From assembly GCA_943349045.1 (NCBI GenBank), contig CALQZC010000004.1:1-46594 (forward strand): DNA of 46,594 nucleotides. The letters are read 5' to 3'. This DNA is from Candidatus Peribacteria bacterium (GTDB lineage Bacteria; Patescibacteriota; Gracilibacteria; UBA1369; UBA12463). Positions 9,825 through 19,130 of the stretch are shown one piece after another (positions within the stretch are counted from its first letter, which is position 1; every line of letters begins with the position of its first letter). Under the pieces are notes generated by a model. The model was not told the origin of the DNA. It did no database searches and saw nothing but the letters and a program-made list of their open reading frames with translations. Made by a program: the position numbers and the translations under genes.

Positions 9825-10277
9825 ATGAAAGTTGTCTTAACAAAAGCTGTATCAAAGATTGGTCGCCGAGGCGATGTGAAGAATGTTGCCGACGGTTTTT
9901 TCCGAAATTTTCTCTTTCCACGTGGCCTCGCGGCTGTGGCTACTCCAGGTCGTTTGAAGGAGGCTGAGGACCGACGAAAGCGCTCGACGCTTGAAGTTGA
10001 GCAGATTCGAAAGAATGCTGCTGAGGTTGCAAAGAAGCTCGCAAGTGGGCAGGTTTCTGTCATGGGCAAGGCAACTCCAAAGGGAAAGCTCTATGCTGCT
10101 ATTTCTACTGAAACGATTCTCAAGGCCGTTGAAGCCCAGCTTGGACTCAAGATTCTCGATAGCATGCTCATCTCAAATGAGCATATTAAGAGTGTTGGAA
10201 AGTTCACCCTTGGTGTACAGCTCTCTGATGAGGTCAAGTCTCAGATTACGATTGAGGTTACGGCTTCAAAAAAGTAA
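9825..10277 (+). CDS. rplI: 50S ribosomal protein bL9
   Basis: MKVVLTKAVSKIGRRGDVKNVADGFFRNFLFPRGLA; start moved from the ORF-track 9756 to the ATG at 9825. Confidence 0.95.
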   Translation: MKVVLTKAVSKIGRRGDVKNVADGFFRNFLFPRGLAAVATPGRLKEAEDRRKRSTLEVEQIRKNAAEVAKKLASGQVSVMGKATPKGKLYAAISTETILKAVEAQLGLKILDSMLISNEHIKSVGKFTLGVQLSDEVKSQITIEVTASKK

Positions 10278-10279
10278 TT

Positions 10280-10708
10280 ATGGTTGGTTCTGGTCGACCA
10301 GGGCGAATTCTGGCCCTCGATTACGGAGCGAAGCGAATTGGCATGGCCGTTACGGATGATATGCGGACCATGGTTTTTCCGCGTCCGGTTCTCGAGAACC
10401 ATGGATGGGAAAAGGTGGCGGTGGCGATTCGGGATTTTTGCGTGGCTGAGTCGGTGACGTTGATCGTGATTGGCTGTCCATTTGATGACGCGCATGTGGA
10501 GAATGAGCAGACCGAGCGAGTTCGCTCGTTTGGTGCGAAGATACAGGAGGTAGCTGGTCTGCCGGTCGTGTATGAAGATGAAAAGTATACGACGTCCGAG
10601 GCGGAGGCGATGCTCGATGCCGCTGGCTTCGATTTCCGCGATAAAAAAATGTCTCGTGATGGTGTCGCGGCGATGCTTATTTTGCAGTCTTGCCTCAGTC
10701 GGGTATAA
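10280..10708 (+). CDS. ruvX: Holliday junction resolvase-like protein RuvX/YqgF
   Basis: ILALDYGAKRIGMAVTD; YEDEKYTTSEAEAML. Confidence 0.92.
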   Translation: MVGSGRPGRILALDYGAKRIGMAVTDDMRTMVFPRPVLENHGWEKVAVAIRDFCVAESVTLIVIGCPFDDAHVENEQTERVRSFGAKIQEVAGLPVVYEDEKYTTSEAEAMLDAAGFDFRDKKMSRDGVAAMLILQSCLSRV

Positions 10709-10709
10709 T
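10682..10709 (+). promoter_or_regulatory. Promoter TTGCAG-N16-TATAAT inside the 3' end of ruvX
   Basis: TTGCAG 10682-10687, TATAAT 10704-10709; implied leader of ~13 nt to the ATG at 10729. Confidence 0.6.
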
Positions 10710-10728
10710 CCTCCTGTAATTCCTTTTT

Positions 10729-13341
10729 ATGGGCCTCACTCTTATTTTTTGGATCGTTGGCGTCTATGGACTTTTTGTCCTGATCGTTCTCTTTTTCAAG
10801 TGGTTTATTCGATTCCAGCAGTATCGGGTTCGCAAGAAACAGAAGTGGGTGGTTTTTGCCGTACGAGTTCCGAAGGAGAACGAACTTGGGCCGATTGCTG
10901 CTGAACAGATCCTGACGACCTTCCACAGTATCAATAAAGAGATCTCATTTTGGGATATGCTCATGGGACGAATGGGGGAGCAGGTGAGTCTCGAGATTGC
11001 GAATATCCAGAATGTGATGACCTTTTATGTGACCTGCCCTGCGCGGATCAGAAATCTCGTCGAGGGCCAAATGTATGCCCAGTATCCTGGAGTTGAGATT
11101 GAGCGAATTGATGATTATGCCGATGAGCGCTATGGGAAAATGGCTCGTGAAAAGGGAAATATTCACCAGGAGGCTCGCTACGCTTTTTTGCACAATGGCG
11201 TGGGTGTCGAGCTCGAACTTGAAGGTCCAGACTTTGATCCGATCAAACGGTATCCCCAGTTTGAGGATCGAATTGCTCGTGTCTATGTGGATCCGATGGC
11301 TGGTATTACCTCGGCGCTCTCGAAGTTGAACAACCCAAATGATCAAGTCTGGCTGCAGGTTATTTTGCGACCGCTTCACGATAAGTGGCGTCTCTGGTAT
11401 ACGCGAACGGCGTGGCTCATGAATCAGGGGATTTTCAGTAATATTGAAATTTTCCAGGATACCTATGCGAATATTCTGTGTACTCGCAAGATCTATCTTC
11501 GAATTATTTTCTTTCCCCTCTATTTCATTTTTTGGCTCCGAGCCGTATTTTCCGGTACGGGAAAAGATATTTTTTCTACCTCGCCTGAGGCTGCTGAACT
11601 TTCCGAGGAGGCGACATCAAAAATGCACGAGAAGGAGTCTGCCGACACGGCTCGTATGGATAAAATTGTGAAGCTCATGTACGAGGTGAACTTGCGCGTG
11701 GTCTATGTGCCAAAAGAAAAAGATGATGAGTCGAGTGGGGCCAAGCTTGAGGAAATTGTTGGCTCATTCAAGCAATTCAATCTGCCGTTCTTGAATGGGA
11801 TTACCGACCGTGAGTATGTGATGGATAATTCGATGGTCGAGAAGTTTCGTATGCGCTGGATGGAGACGCCATTCGTGCTGAATAGCGAGGAGCTTGCGAC
11901 GATCTGGCATCTTCCAAATCAACTCGTTCAGACACCGTCTATCTGCTGGGTTCGTTCACGGAAACTTGAGCCACCTTCTGATCTTCCGACTCCAAAAAAG
12001 ACTGACATTACGGAGCTTACCCTGATGGGAAAGACTGATTTTCGCGGGGTTCATGATGAGTTTGGTATTATGCACGCTGATCGCAGACGTCATGTGTATG
12101 TCATTGGTAAGACGGGCATGGGTAAATCTACCCTGCTTGAGAATATGATTTACTCTGATATTTATGCCGGAAAAGGTGTCGGTGTCATCGACCCGCACGG
12201 CGATCTCGCTGATCGTATCCTCGATTTCATTCCTTCACACCGAACCAATGATGTAGTGATTATCGATCCTTCTGATCGTGATTTTCCGGTCGCCTTCAAT
12301 ATGTTGGACAACCTTGACCCAAGTCTCAACTCGATTGTGTGTAGCGGACTTGTTGGTATTTTCAAAAAGCTGTATGGCGAGAGCTGGGGTCCACGTCTTG
12401 AGCATATTTTACGAAATACGATTCTCAGTCTTTTGGACTACTCGAATGCCACCATGCTTGGTATTACCCGTATGCTCCAGGATAGCGACTTCCGACAGCG
12501 CGTCGTGAGAAAAATTGATGATCCTATCGTGAAGGCCTTTTGGGCGAATGAATTTGAAAAACTGAGCGATAAACAGCGTATGGATGCGGTTTCTCCGGTT
12601 TTAAATAAAGTCGGTCAGTTCCTTTCGAGTCCGATTGTCCGTAACATTGTGGGACAGCCGAAGAGTGAAATTGATTTGCGATACGCGATGGATCACCAGC
12701 GAATTGTCATCGTGAAGTTACCGAAAGGAACGATTGGTGAGGATAACTCCGCGCTTCTTGGTTCGATGATTATTACGAAGTTTCAGCTCGACGCGATGAG
12801 TCGTGCGAATATCCCCGAGCGAGATCGTGTTGATTTCTACCTGTATGTGGATGAGTTCCAGAACTTTGCGACGGAGTCCTTCGCGATGATTCTCTCCGAG
12901 GCACGTAAGTATAAATTGAATATCACCATGGCCAATCAGTATATTGCTCAGATGCCCGAAGAGGTTCGTGATGCGGTGTTTGGGAATGTTGGGACGATTG
13001 TCTCGTTCCAGGTCGGATTCGATGACGCGGATCACTTGTCCTCCCAGTTCAGCGAAGAGGTGATGCCACCAGACCTCGTCTCCTTGAGTAAGTATACGGC
13101 GTACACGAAGTTATTGATCGATGGTATGCCCTCCAAGACATTTTCTATGGCCGCCTTGCCACCCGTCGAGATGGAAGCCGATCCAGCCCGTCGTGAAAAG
13201 GTTTTGAAAATCTCCCGAGAACGCTTCAGCAAGCCCCGTGAGATCGTCGAAGATAAAATTCGCCGCTGGTCAGTGAATACGGGGAAGGAGCGGGAGGATG
13301 GGGCTGGAGACAGTGCGTCGGAGGGAGAGGGTGCAGTGTAA
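10729..13341 (+). CDS. TraD/VirD4/DUF87-like type IV secretion ATPase with N-terminal TM
   Basis: 870 aa; VYVIGKTGMGKSTLLENMI (Walker A), GVGVIDPHGDLADRIL, VDFYLYVDEFQNFATESF (Walker B). Confidence 0.88.
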   Translation: MGLTLIFWIVGVYGLFVLIVLFFKWFIRFQQYRVRKKQKWVVFAVRVPKENELGPIAAEQILTTFHSINKEISFWDMLMGRMGEQVSLEIANIQNVMTFYVTCPARIRNLVEGQMYAQYPGVEIERIDDYADERYGKMAREKGNIHQEARYAFLHNGVGVELELEGPDFDPIKRYPQFEDRIARVYVDPMAGITSALSKLNNPNDQVWLQVILRPLHDKWRLWYTRTAWLMNQGIFSNIEIFQDTYANILCTRKIYLRIIFFPLYFIFWLRAVFSGTGKDIFSTSPEAAELSEEATSKMHEKESADTARMDKIVKLMYEVNLRVVYVPKEKDDESSGAKLEEIVGSFKQFNLPFLNGITDREYVMDNSMVEKFRMRWMETPFVLNSEELATIWHLPNQLVQTPSICWVRSRKLEPPSDLPTPKKTDITELTLMGKTDFRGVHDEFGIMHADRRRHVYVIGKTGMGKSTLLENMIYSDIYAGKGVGVIDPHGDLADRILDFIPSHRTNDVVIIDPSDRDFPVAFNMLDNLDPSLNSIVCSGLVGIFKKLYGESWGPRLEHILRNTILSLLDYSNATMLGITRMLQDSDFRQRVVRKIDDPIVKAFWANEFEKLSDKQRMDAVSPVLNKVGQFLSSPIVRNIVGQPKSEIDLRYAMDHQRIVIVKLPKGTIGEDNSALLGSMIITKFQLDAMSRANIPERDRVDFYLYVDEFQNFATESFAMILSEARKYKLNITMANQYIAQMPEEVRDAVFGNVGTIVSFQVGFDDADHLSSQFSEEVMPPDLVSLSKYTAYTKLLIDGMPSKTFSMAALPPVEMEADPARREKVLKISRERFSKPREIVEDKIRRWSVNTGKEREDGAGDSASEGEGAV

Positions 13342-13401
13342 TTGCGATGATTGCGCACAAGGGACGCGCTTCCTAGAGTGTGGTCGACCACAGATGTGCC
13401 C

Positions 13402-14586
13402 TTACCTATACAGCACCTCAATTCCCGGTAACTTTTTCCCGCTCAAGAATTCTAGAGAGGCACCTCCGCCGGTAGAAACATGCGAGAAATCTTCATCCTT
13501 AAATCCAAGAGTCTTCAGGACTTCGGCCGTGTCGCCGCCGCCGAGGACGGAGAAGGCGCCTGACTCAGCCACGGCTTTGGCGACGTCGCGGGTGCCGTTT
13601 TGGAAGGGGGTGAACTCGGTGAGACCGAGGGGGCCGTTCCAGAGAATGGTGGCGGAGTTTTTGATGATGTTGGTGAAGGCTTCGACGGTTGCTGGGCCGA
13701 CATCGAGGATCTTGGCGTCGGTTGGGACGGCATTGGCTGGCACGGTTTCGGTTGCTGCGGTTTCTGAGATTTCACGGGCGATGACGACATCGGTGGCGAT
13801 GATTATTTGATGAGGGAGTATCGCTTTTTTCATGAGCTCGTTCGCGAGGTCGAGTTTGTCTTTTTCGCAGAGGGACTGGCCGACTTCGTTGCCCTGTGCC
13901 GCGATGAAGGTGTTGGCGAGTCCGCCGCCGATGAGGATGTTCTGGGCTTTTCCGATGAACTGATCGATCATGCCAATCTTGTCTTTGATTTTTGCGCCGC
14001 CGAGAATAACCGTGAATGGCTGTTTCGGTTCGCCCATGAGTGGCTGGAGGGCGTTCATCTCTTTTTCGATAAGGAAGCCGGCGTACGCCGGAAGAACGCT
14101 TGCGAGGCCGGTTGAGCTGGCGTGAGCGCGGTGGCTGACGCCGAATCCATCACTGACGAATACTTCGCCGAGTTCTGCGAGTTGCTTAATGAACTCTGGA
14201 TCGTTCGCCTCTTCACCCGGATAGAACCGAGTGTTTTCGAGCATGATGATCTCACCGTCCTGAAGTTTTTCGACCTCTGCGTGTACCGATGGACCGATCG
14301 CCTCGTCGAGTTTTTTTACTGGTTTTCCGAGGAGTACTTCGAGGTGTTTTGCGATGGGCGTGAGGCGCATATTCTCGTTTACCTTTCCATCTGGACGTCC
14401 GAGGTGGCTCATGATGATGAGTTTTGCTCCTTTCTCGAGTAAGTACTGGATCGTCGGAAGTGCCTTCGTCATGCGGCTGTCATCCGTGATGGCGCCCTGC
14501 TCGTCTTGTGGAACGTTGAAGTCGACGCGGAGCAAAATTCGTTTTCCCTGTGGATTGAAGTCGCGAATGGTTTGAAGGGTGGGCAT
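13402..14586 (-). CDS. pgk: Phosphoglycerate kinase
   Basis: 394 aa; KRILLRVDFNVPQDEQG, SHLGRPDG, VILGGAKIKDKIGMID, VLGGGDTAEVLK, VSTGGGASLEFLSGK. Confidence 0.98.
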   Translation of the reverse strand: MPTLQTIRDFNPQGKRILLRVDFNVPQDEQGAITDDSRMTKALPTIQYLLEKGAKLIIMSHLGRPDGKVNENMRLTPIAKHLEVLLGKPVKKLDEAIGPSVHAEVEKLQDGEIIMLENTRFYPGEEANDPEFIKQLAELGEVFVSDGFGVSHRAHASSTGLASVLPAYAGFLIEKEMNALQPLMGEPKQPFTVILGGAKIKDKIGMIDQFIGKAQNILIGGGLANTFIAAQGNEVGQSLCEKDKLDLANELMKKAILPHQIIIATDVVIAREISETAATETVPANAVPTDAKILDVGPATVEAFTNIIKNSATILWNGPLGLTEFTPFQNGTRDVAKAVAESGAFSVLGGGDTAEVLKTLGFKDEDFSHVSTGGGASLEFLSGKKLPGIEVLYR

Positions 14587-14624
14587 GGAAAGAGGGGATA
14601 AGATTAATGGAGCTTGGTGATATT

Positions 14625-15050
14625 TTATACGTTGAACTGGGCCATCTCGACGGCTGCGTCAGCGAACTCGGCACCTTTGTTCATGCGGTTAGCACGAATT
14701 CGATCGAGTGCCTGTTTTTTATTTTCGACGGCGAGGACTCCAAAAATTACGGGGGTGTCTTCGTCGGTATTGATTTCCATGAGGCCCGCGTAGGTTTGTT
14801 CGCAGACGAGGTCGAAGTGTTTGGTCTCGCCTCGCATCACGAGTCCCAGGGCGATGATTGCGTCGTGCTTTTCTTTTTTTGCAACTTTCAGGACGGCAAA
14901 TGGAAGTTCGAGTGCGCCCGGAACACGGTAGAGGTCAATTTTTTTCACTCCGAGTTTTTTGAGTTGCTTGAGCGTGTTTTCGTAGAGCTCCATGCAGAGC
15001 TCGTCGTTGAAACGGGTGAGGACGATAGCGATACAAAATGATTTTTTCAT
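14625..15050 (-). CDS. ribH: 6,7-dimethyl-8-ribityllumazine synthase
   Basis: 141 aa; RFNDELCMELYENTL, VPGALELPFAV, IALGLVMRGETKHFDLVCEQ. Confidence 0.95.
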   Translation of the reverse strand: MKKSFCIAIVLTRFNDELCMELYENTLKQLKKLGVKKIDLYRVPGALELPFAVLKVAKKEKHDAIIALGLVMRGETKHFDLVCEQTYAGLMEINTDEDTPVIFGVLAVENKKQALDRIRANRMNKGAEFADAAVEMAQFNV

Positions 15051-15673
15051 ATGAGATTTCGTTCTTTAAGGAAATTATATTGTGTGTGGCCCTCTTTTTC
15101 ATCGACCATCCGCTCGAGGTAACGGGCGATGAGATCGATTTCGAGATTTACTTCGTTGCTCACGATGAGTTTTCCGAGATTGGTCTGCTCCAGTGTGAAA
15201 GGAATCAGCGAGACGACGAAACTCGTGTCGAGGAGTTTTGAGATGGTGAGACTGACGCCGTTGACGGTGACGGAGCCCTTGAAGGCGAGGAATCTGCTCA
15301 GTGCTTGAGGAAAGGTGATCTCTATTTCGTGCTGGTCGTTGATTGACGTTACCGTGCCGACTCCGTCGATGTGTCCCTGAACCAGGTGACCGCTGATGCC
15401 TTTCTGGAGGGTCAGGGTGGTTTCGAGGTTCACCTGAGTGCCTTCGGTGTAGTTTTTGATGATGGTTCGAGCTTGCGTCTCTGAGATGGCCTCAACCGTG
15501 AAGGTATCCGGAGTATGCGTTACCACGGTGAAGCAGGCGCCGTCGATGGCTATCGAGTCGCCTGGCGCTAGCTTTGGGGTTGTTTTTGGGGCGAGAACGG
15601 TGATTTCCAGAAGCTCTGCACGAGCTTCTTTTGCCTTAATAATGCCGATTTCTTCGATAATTCCAGTAAACAC
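15047..15673 (-). CDS. ribE: Riboflavin synthase alpha chain
   Basis: 208 aa; MFTGIIEEIG, duplicated half-domains, GHLVQGHIDGVG; GTG start; 4-nt overlap with ribH. Confidence 0.95.
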   Translation of the reverse strand: MFTGIIEEIGIIKAKEARAELLEITVLAPKTTPKLAPGDSIAIDGACFTVVTHTPDTFTVEAISETQARTIIKNYTEGTQVNLETTLTLQKGISGHLVQGHIDGVGTVTSINDQHEIEITFPQALSRFLAFKGSVTVNGVSLTISKLLDTSFVVSLIPFTLEQTNLGKLIVSNEVNLEIDLIARYLERMVDEKEGHTQYNFLKERNLI

Positions 15674-15764
15674 GGCGAAATTGTAATCTTTTTTTCAACT
15701 TTTGTTGAGAGAATTGTTAGAACGGCCTGCTAGGGTGAGGATATTATTTCTTAATCACTTCTCT

Positions 15765-16166
15765 ATGAAGTCATTCAATAAAGTGATGCTGATCGGCAAT
15801 CTGACCGCCGACCCAGAGTCACGAAGCACCCAGACGGGTGTGTCAGTCGCGTATTTCACACTTGCGGTCAATCGCAAGATACGCCCAGGTCAGGAAGAAA
15901 CTGCTGACTTTCACCGGGTGGTTGCCTGGGGTAAGTTCGCCGACCTCGTTGCTCGTTTGCTCAAGAAGGGCATGAGTATCTTTATGGTTGGTAACCTCCA
16001 GAGCCATAGCTTTGAGGGAAAGAACGGAAAGCAGTACGTCACGGAGATTGTGCTTCAGGATCTCAATATCCTGACGTGGAAGGGAAAGGAGAGCAAGATC
16101 GAGGAGCCTGAGGTTGAAGAAGTTGACCTGTCAGGTGAGGAGATCTCTGCTACAATGGCTGTGTGA
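15765..16166 (+). CDS. ssb: Single-stranded DNA-binding protein
   Basis: MKSFNKVMLIGNLTADPESR...; start moved from 15702 to 15765; ends with TGA. Confidence 0.95.
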   Translation: MKSFNKVMLIGNLTADPESRSTQTGVSVAYFTLAVNRKIRPGQEETADFHRVVAWGKFADLVARLLKKGMSIFMVGNLQSHSFEGKNGKQYVTEIVLQDLNILTWKGKESKIEEPEVEEVDLSGEEISATMAV

Positions 16167-17086
16167 TAAGCATTGTCATCCCTACCTACAACCGTGCTGA
16201 TATTCTCAAGGAGTGCCTTGAGCATCTCGCTCGTCAGACCTGCGCTCGAGAGGAGTTCGAAGTTATCGTTGTGAACGATGGCGGAAGCGACTCGACGGCG
16301 CAGGTTGTCTCTGAATTTGAAAAACAGCATCTCATGACTCTCAGATATTTTGAAAAAGAGAATGAGGGGCAGGGGATTGCGCGAAACTTTGGTGTTCAGC
16401 AGGCGAAGGGCGAGATCGTTGCTTTTATCGGAGATGATATTCTCGTTGATGAAACGTTTGCGGCGGAGCACCTGAAGATGCATGCGGCACATCCCGAGGA
16501 GCAGGCTGGCGTACTGGGATTTATCGAATGGGATCCGCGACTTCCGAAGACGCCGCTCTATGAATTTCTTACCAACGGTTCGATTATTCTTGGCCGGTAT
16601 GGTGGCCATCAGTTTGCCTATGAAAAACTAGAGGGCGCGACGGAGGCAACGTATGATTTTTTCTATACCTCAAATATTTCGCTCAAAACATCTCTCCTCA
16701 AAAAATTTCCATTTGATACCTCGTTTCTCAAATATGGCTGGGAAGATATCGCGCTCGGATATCAGCTCGTGAAGGAGGCTGGTTTTCGGCTTTTTTATAC
16801 CAAGCAGGCGTTTGCTTATCACTACCATCCGATGGACGAAGAGTCACTGAAAAAGCGCATGTATGCCATCGGGAAGGCGGCAGTACTCTTTGATCAGAAG
16901 TATCCGGAACTGCACAAAATTCCGACCGGAAAAAAACTTCTCGCGTTTCAAATCCTCGGTTCGGCACCGGTGGTTGGATTTTTTAAACTCCTTGCCAATT
17001 TTCTTGGTTGGTATCACTGGTACTACTTCGCCATTTCAAAAAAATATTTTCTGGAGGGGGTTAGCGGCAAGGCTTTTTCGGGGTAG
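16163..17086 (+). CDS. Family 2 glycosyltransferase
   Basis: GTG start overlapping the ssb stop; ISIVIPTYNRADILKECLEHLA, VIVVNDGGSDST. Confidence 0.93.
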   Translation: MISIVIPTYNRADILKECLEHLARQTCAREEFEVIVVNDGGSDSTAQVVSEFEKQHLMTLRYFEKENEGQGIARNFGVQQAKGEIVAFIGDDILVDETFAAEHLKMHAAHPEEQAGVLGFIEWDPRLPKTPLYEFLTNGSIILGRYGGHQFAYEKLEGATEATYDFFYTSNISLKTSLLKKFPFDTSFLKYGWEDIALGYQLVKEAGFRLFYTKQAFAYHYHPMDEESLKKRMYAIGKAAVLFDQKYPELHKIPTGKKLLAFQILGSAPVVGFFKLLANFLGWYHWYYFAISKKYFLEGVSGKAFSG

Positions 17087-17115
17087 TTCTGATTTAGAGT
17101 ATGAGATTTTTTATT

Positions 17116-18066
17116 TTATAATAGCTGTGGATTTTTTTCTATTTTTTCTCTATTTCCATTGAGGAATGTTTGTATGTCGATGATTCCTTTTCCCTCGAGT
17201 TGGATTTTGATTGGATAGATGGAGCCCTCTTTTGTTCCAACGGCAAGAGACTTTTCTTCTTTTGATATTTTCATCAGACCCGGTGTTATTTTTTCATCTC
17301 GATATTTCGCCTCGATGATTTTTAGACGCTTTCCATCCCAACTTGTGAAGCATGAGGGCCATGGTGTGAAGGCGCGAATTTGATTGAAAATTTCTTGGGC
17401 TGTTTGCTCTGTCCACCTGATTCGACCGTCGTCTTTTTCAATTTTACTACAGAAGGTTGCCTGTGCGTGATTCTGCGGAATGGGTCGAAGATGGCCGTCT
17501 ATGTAATCCAGGAGTACGGGTGTGATAAACTCACCTCCCATGACCCCGAGCTTTTGTCCGAGAGACTCAGCGGTGTCTTCATCACTGATGGGAAGTTTTT
17601 TCACAAACAAGATATCGCCTGCGTCCATCTTCTCGTTGATCTTGATAATCGTGATACCGGTGGCACTTTCGCCGTTCAGGAGAGCCTGCTGGATAGGGGA
17701 GGCGCCACGATACTTTGGTAATAGTGATACGTGGATGTTTAGCGCACCATGCTTTGGAATATTGAGAATTTTTTTTGGTATGATCTGACCGTATGAAATG
17801 ATCACGAAGGCATCGGGCTTCAGCTCACGAATGAGGTCCGTAAACTCTTCATTATCACGTAAACTTTCGGGCTGCAGGACAGGAATGCCGCTCTTTTCAG
17901 CGAGCACCTTAACGGCTGATTGGGTCATCTCTAGGTGCCTACCAGCTGGCTTATCCGGCTGCGTAACGACCGCGACGACCTCGATTTCTTCGCTTTCTGC
18001 TAAGGAATGGAGGGTGGGGAGGGCGATCTCTGGAGTCCCAAAAAATATAACTTGATATTTTTTCAT
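17116..18066 (-). CDS. fmt: Methionyl-tRNA formyltransferase
   Basis: 316 aa; QVIFFGTPEIALPTL, HGALNIHVSLLPKYRGASPIQQALLNGE. Confidence 0.97.
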   Translation of the reverse strand: MKKYQVIFFGTPEIALPTLHSLAESEEIEVVAVVTQPDKPAGRHLEMTQSAVKVLAEKSGIPVLQPESLRDNEEFTDLIRELKPDAFVIISYGQIIPKKILNIPKHGALNIHVSLLPKYRGASPIQQALLNGESATGITIIKINEKMDAGDILFVKKLPISDEDTAESLGQKLGVMGGEFITPVLLDYIDGHLRPIPQNHAQATFCSKIEKDDGRIRWTEQTAQEIFNQIRAFTPWPSCFTSWDGKRLKIIEAKYRDEKITPGLMKISKEEKSLAVGTKEGSIYPIKIQLEGKGIIDIQTFLNGNREKIEKNPQLL

Positions 18067-18079
18067 ATTACTTTACAAT
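18052..18079 (+). promoter_or_regulatory. Promoter TTGATA-N16-TACAAT for the DHH phosphoesterase
   Basis: TTGATA 18052-18057, TACAAT 18074-18079, 10 nt before the ATG at 18090. Confidence 0.6.
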
Positions 18080-18089
18080 TTTACCTTCT

Positions 18090-19115
18090 ATGAAAGAAGA
18101 TATCACAACTACATTTCGGGAGGCAAAGAAACTTATCGAGCGATCTGAAAAGATTTTGCTTATTTCGCACCGTCGTCCAGATGGCGATACGTTGGGTGCG
18201 AATCTTGCTATTCATTTTTACCTCCAGGCCATGGGAAAACAGACCACGCTTGCGTGTATCGATGAGCCCTCTGAACGGTACGACTTTCTTCCTGATATTC
18301 ACAAGTTCGTGAAGGATTTCACCTATACTGACTATGACCTCATTATCGTCTCGGATGCGGGGGCACACTACATGACGCAGTATCACACGATCTATCCGGA
18401 TATTTTTTCCGGAAAGGTTCCGGTTCTCAACATCGATCACCACGCTTCGAACGACAACTTCGGTACCTTGAATATGGTTGATCCTGACGCTCCATCAACC
18501 ACAGTTCTTTTACATCGCTGGTTTGCATTTCTTCGAATCACCATTTCGCCGTCGATGGCGACCGCACTCCTCACGGGAATTTATAATGATACGGGAAGCC
18601 TCATGCACTCGAATACCACTGAGGAGGTCTACCGCATGTGTGCCGATTTGGTTGCGAGGGGGGCACGTGTGAACTCTATTTCGCGTGGTATGTTCCGAAG
18701 TAACTCACTGAGTACGCTGAAACTCTGGGGACGTGTTCTTGAAAATATGAAGGTGACGGAAGACGGGGTGTGTATGTCGGTCCTCACGATGAAAGATTTC
18801 GAAGAGTCTGGTGCTCATCCCGATGAGTCGGGTGGCGTCATAGACCTCCTCAATGCGGTTCCGGATACGAAGTTCTCTGTGTTACTTGCTGAGGATGGAA
18901 AGGGGAATATCAAAGGTTCGTTTCGAACACGACGTGATGACATCGATCTCTCGGCGCTTGCTGCCAACTTCAATGGTGGTGGACATAAAAAAGCTGCAGG
19001 TTTCAGTATTCCTGGTCGCATTCATAAAGAAATTACCTGGAAGATCACTTCCGATAAACCATTCCCTGAGGGTCTCAGTAATCCGATTCAGGGTTTGACG
19101 ATTCAGAGCTCCTAG
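18090..19115 (+). CDS. nrnA: DHH/DHHA1 phosphoesterase, NrnA-like (oligoribonuclease / pAp phosphatase)
   Basis: SHRRPDGDTLGANLA, NIDHHASNDNFG, FNGGGHKKAAGF. Confidence 0.88.
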   Translation: MKEDITTTFREAKKLIERSEKILLISHRRPDGDTLGANLAIHFYLQAMGKQTTLACIDEPSERYDFLPDIHKFVKDFTYTDYDLIIVSDAGAHYMTQYHTIYPDIFSGKVPVLNIDHHASNDNFGTLNMVDPDAPSTTVLLHRWFAFLRITISPSMATALLTGIYNDTGSLMHSNTTEEVYRMCADLVARGARVNSISRGMFRSNSLSTLKLWGRVLENMKVTEDGVCMSVLTMKDFEESGAHPDESGGVIDLLNAVPDTKFSVLLAEDGKGNIKGSFRTRRDDIDLSALAANFNGGGHKKAAGFSIPGRIHKEITWKITSDKPFPEGLSNPIQGLTIQSS

Positions 19116-19124
19116 TGTTAGGAT
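19095..19124 (+). promoter_or_regulatory. Promoter TTGACG-N18-TAGGAT with extended TGt, ending 6 nt before the ATG (leaderless geometry)
   Basis: TTGACG 19095-19100; TGT-TAGGAT 19116-19124; ATG 19131. Confidence 0.65.
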
Positions 19125-19130
19125 CTAATC

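Noticed and set aside
10368-10404. Nested palindromes in ruvX (CCATGGTT...AACCATGG around GGTTCTCGAGAACC)
   Set aside because: Lie entirely within coding sequence and are explained by codon choice; no regulatory context.
10729-13341. Prophage or conjugative-element interpretation of the TraD-like ATPase
   Set aside because: Flanked by ruvX and pgk with no integrase, relaxase, att-like repeats or VirB genes nearby; looks chromosomal and lineage-specific.
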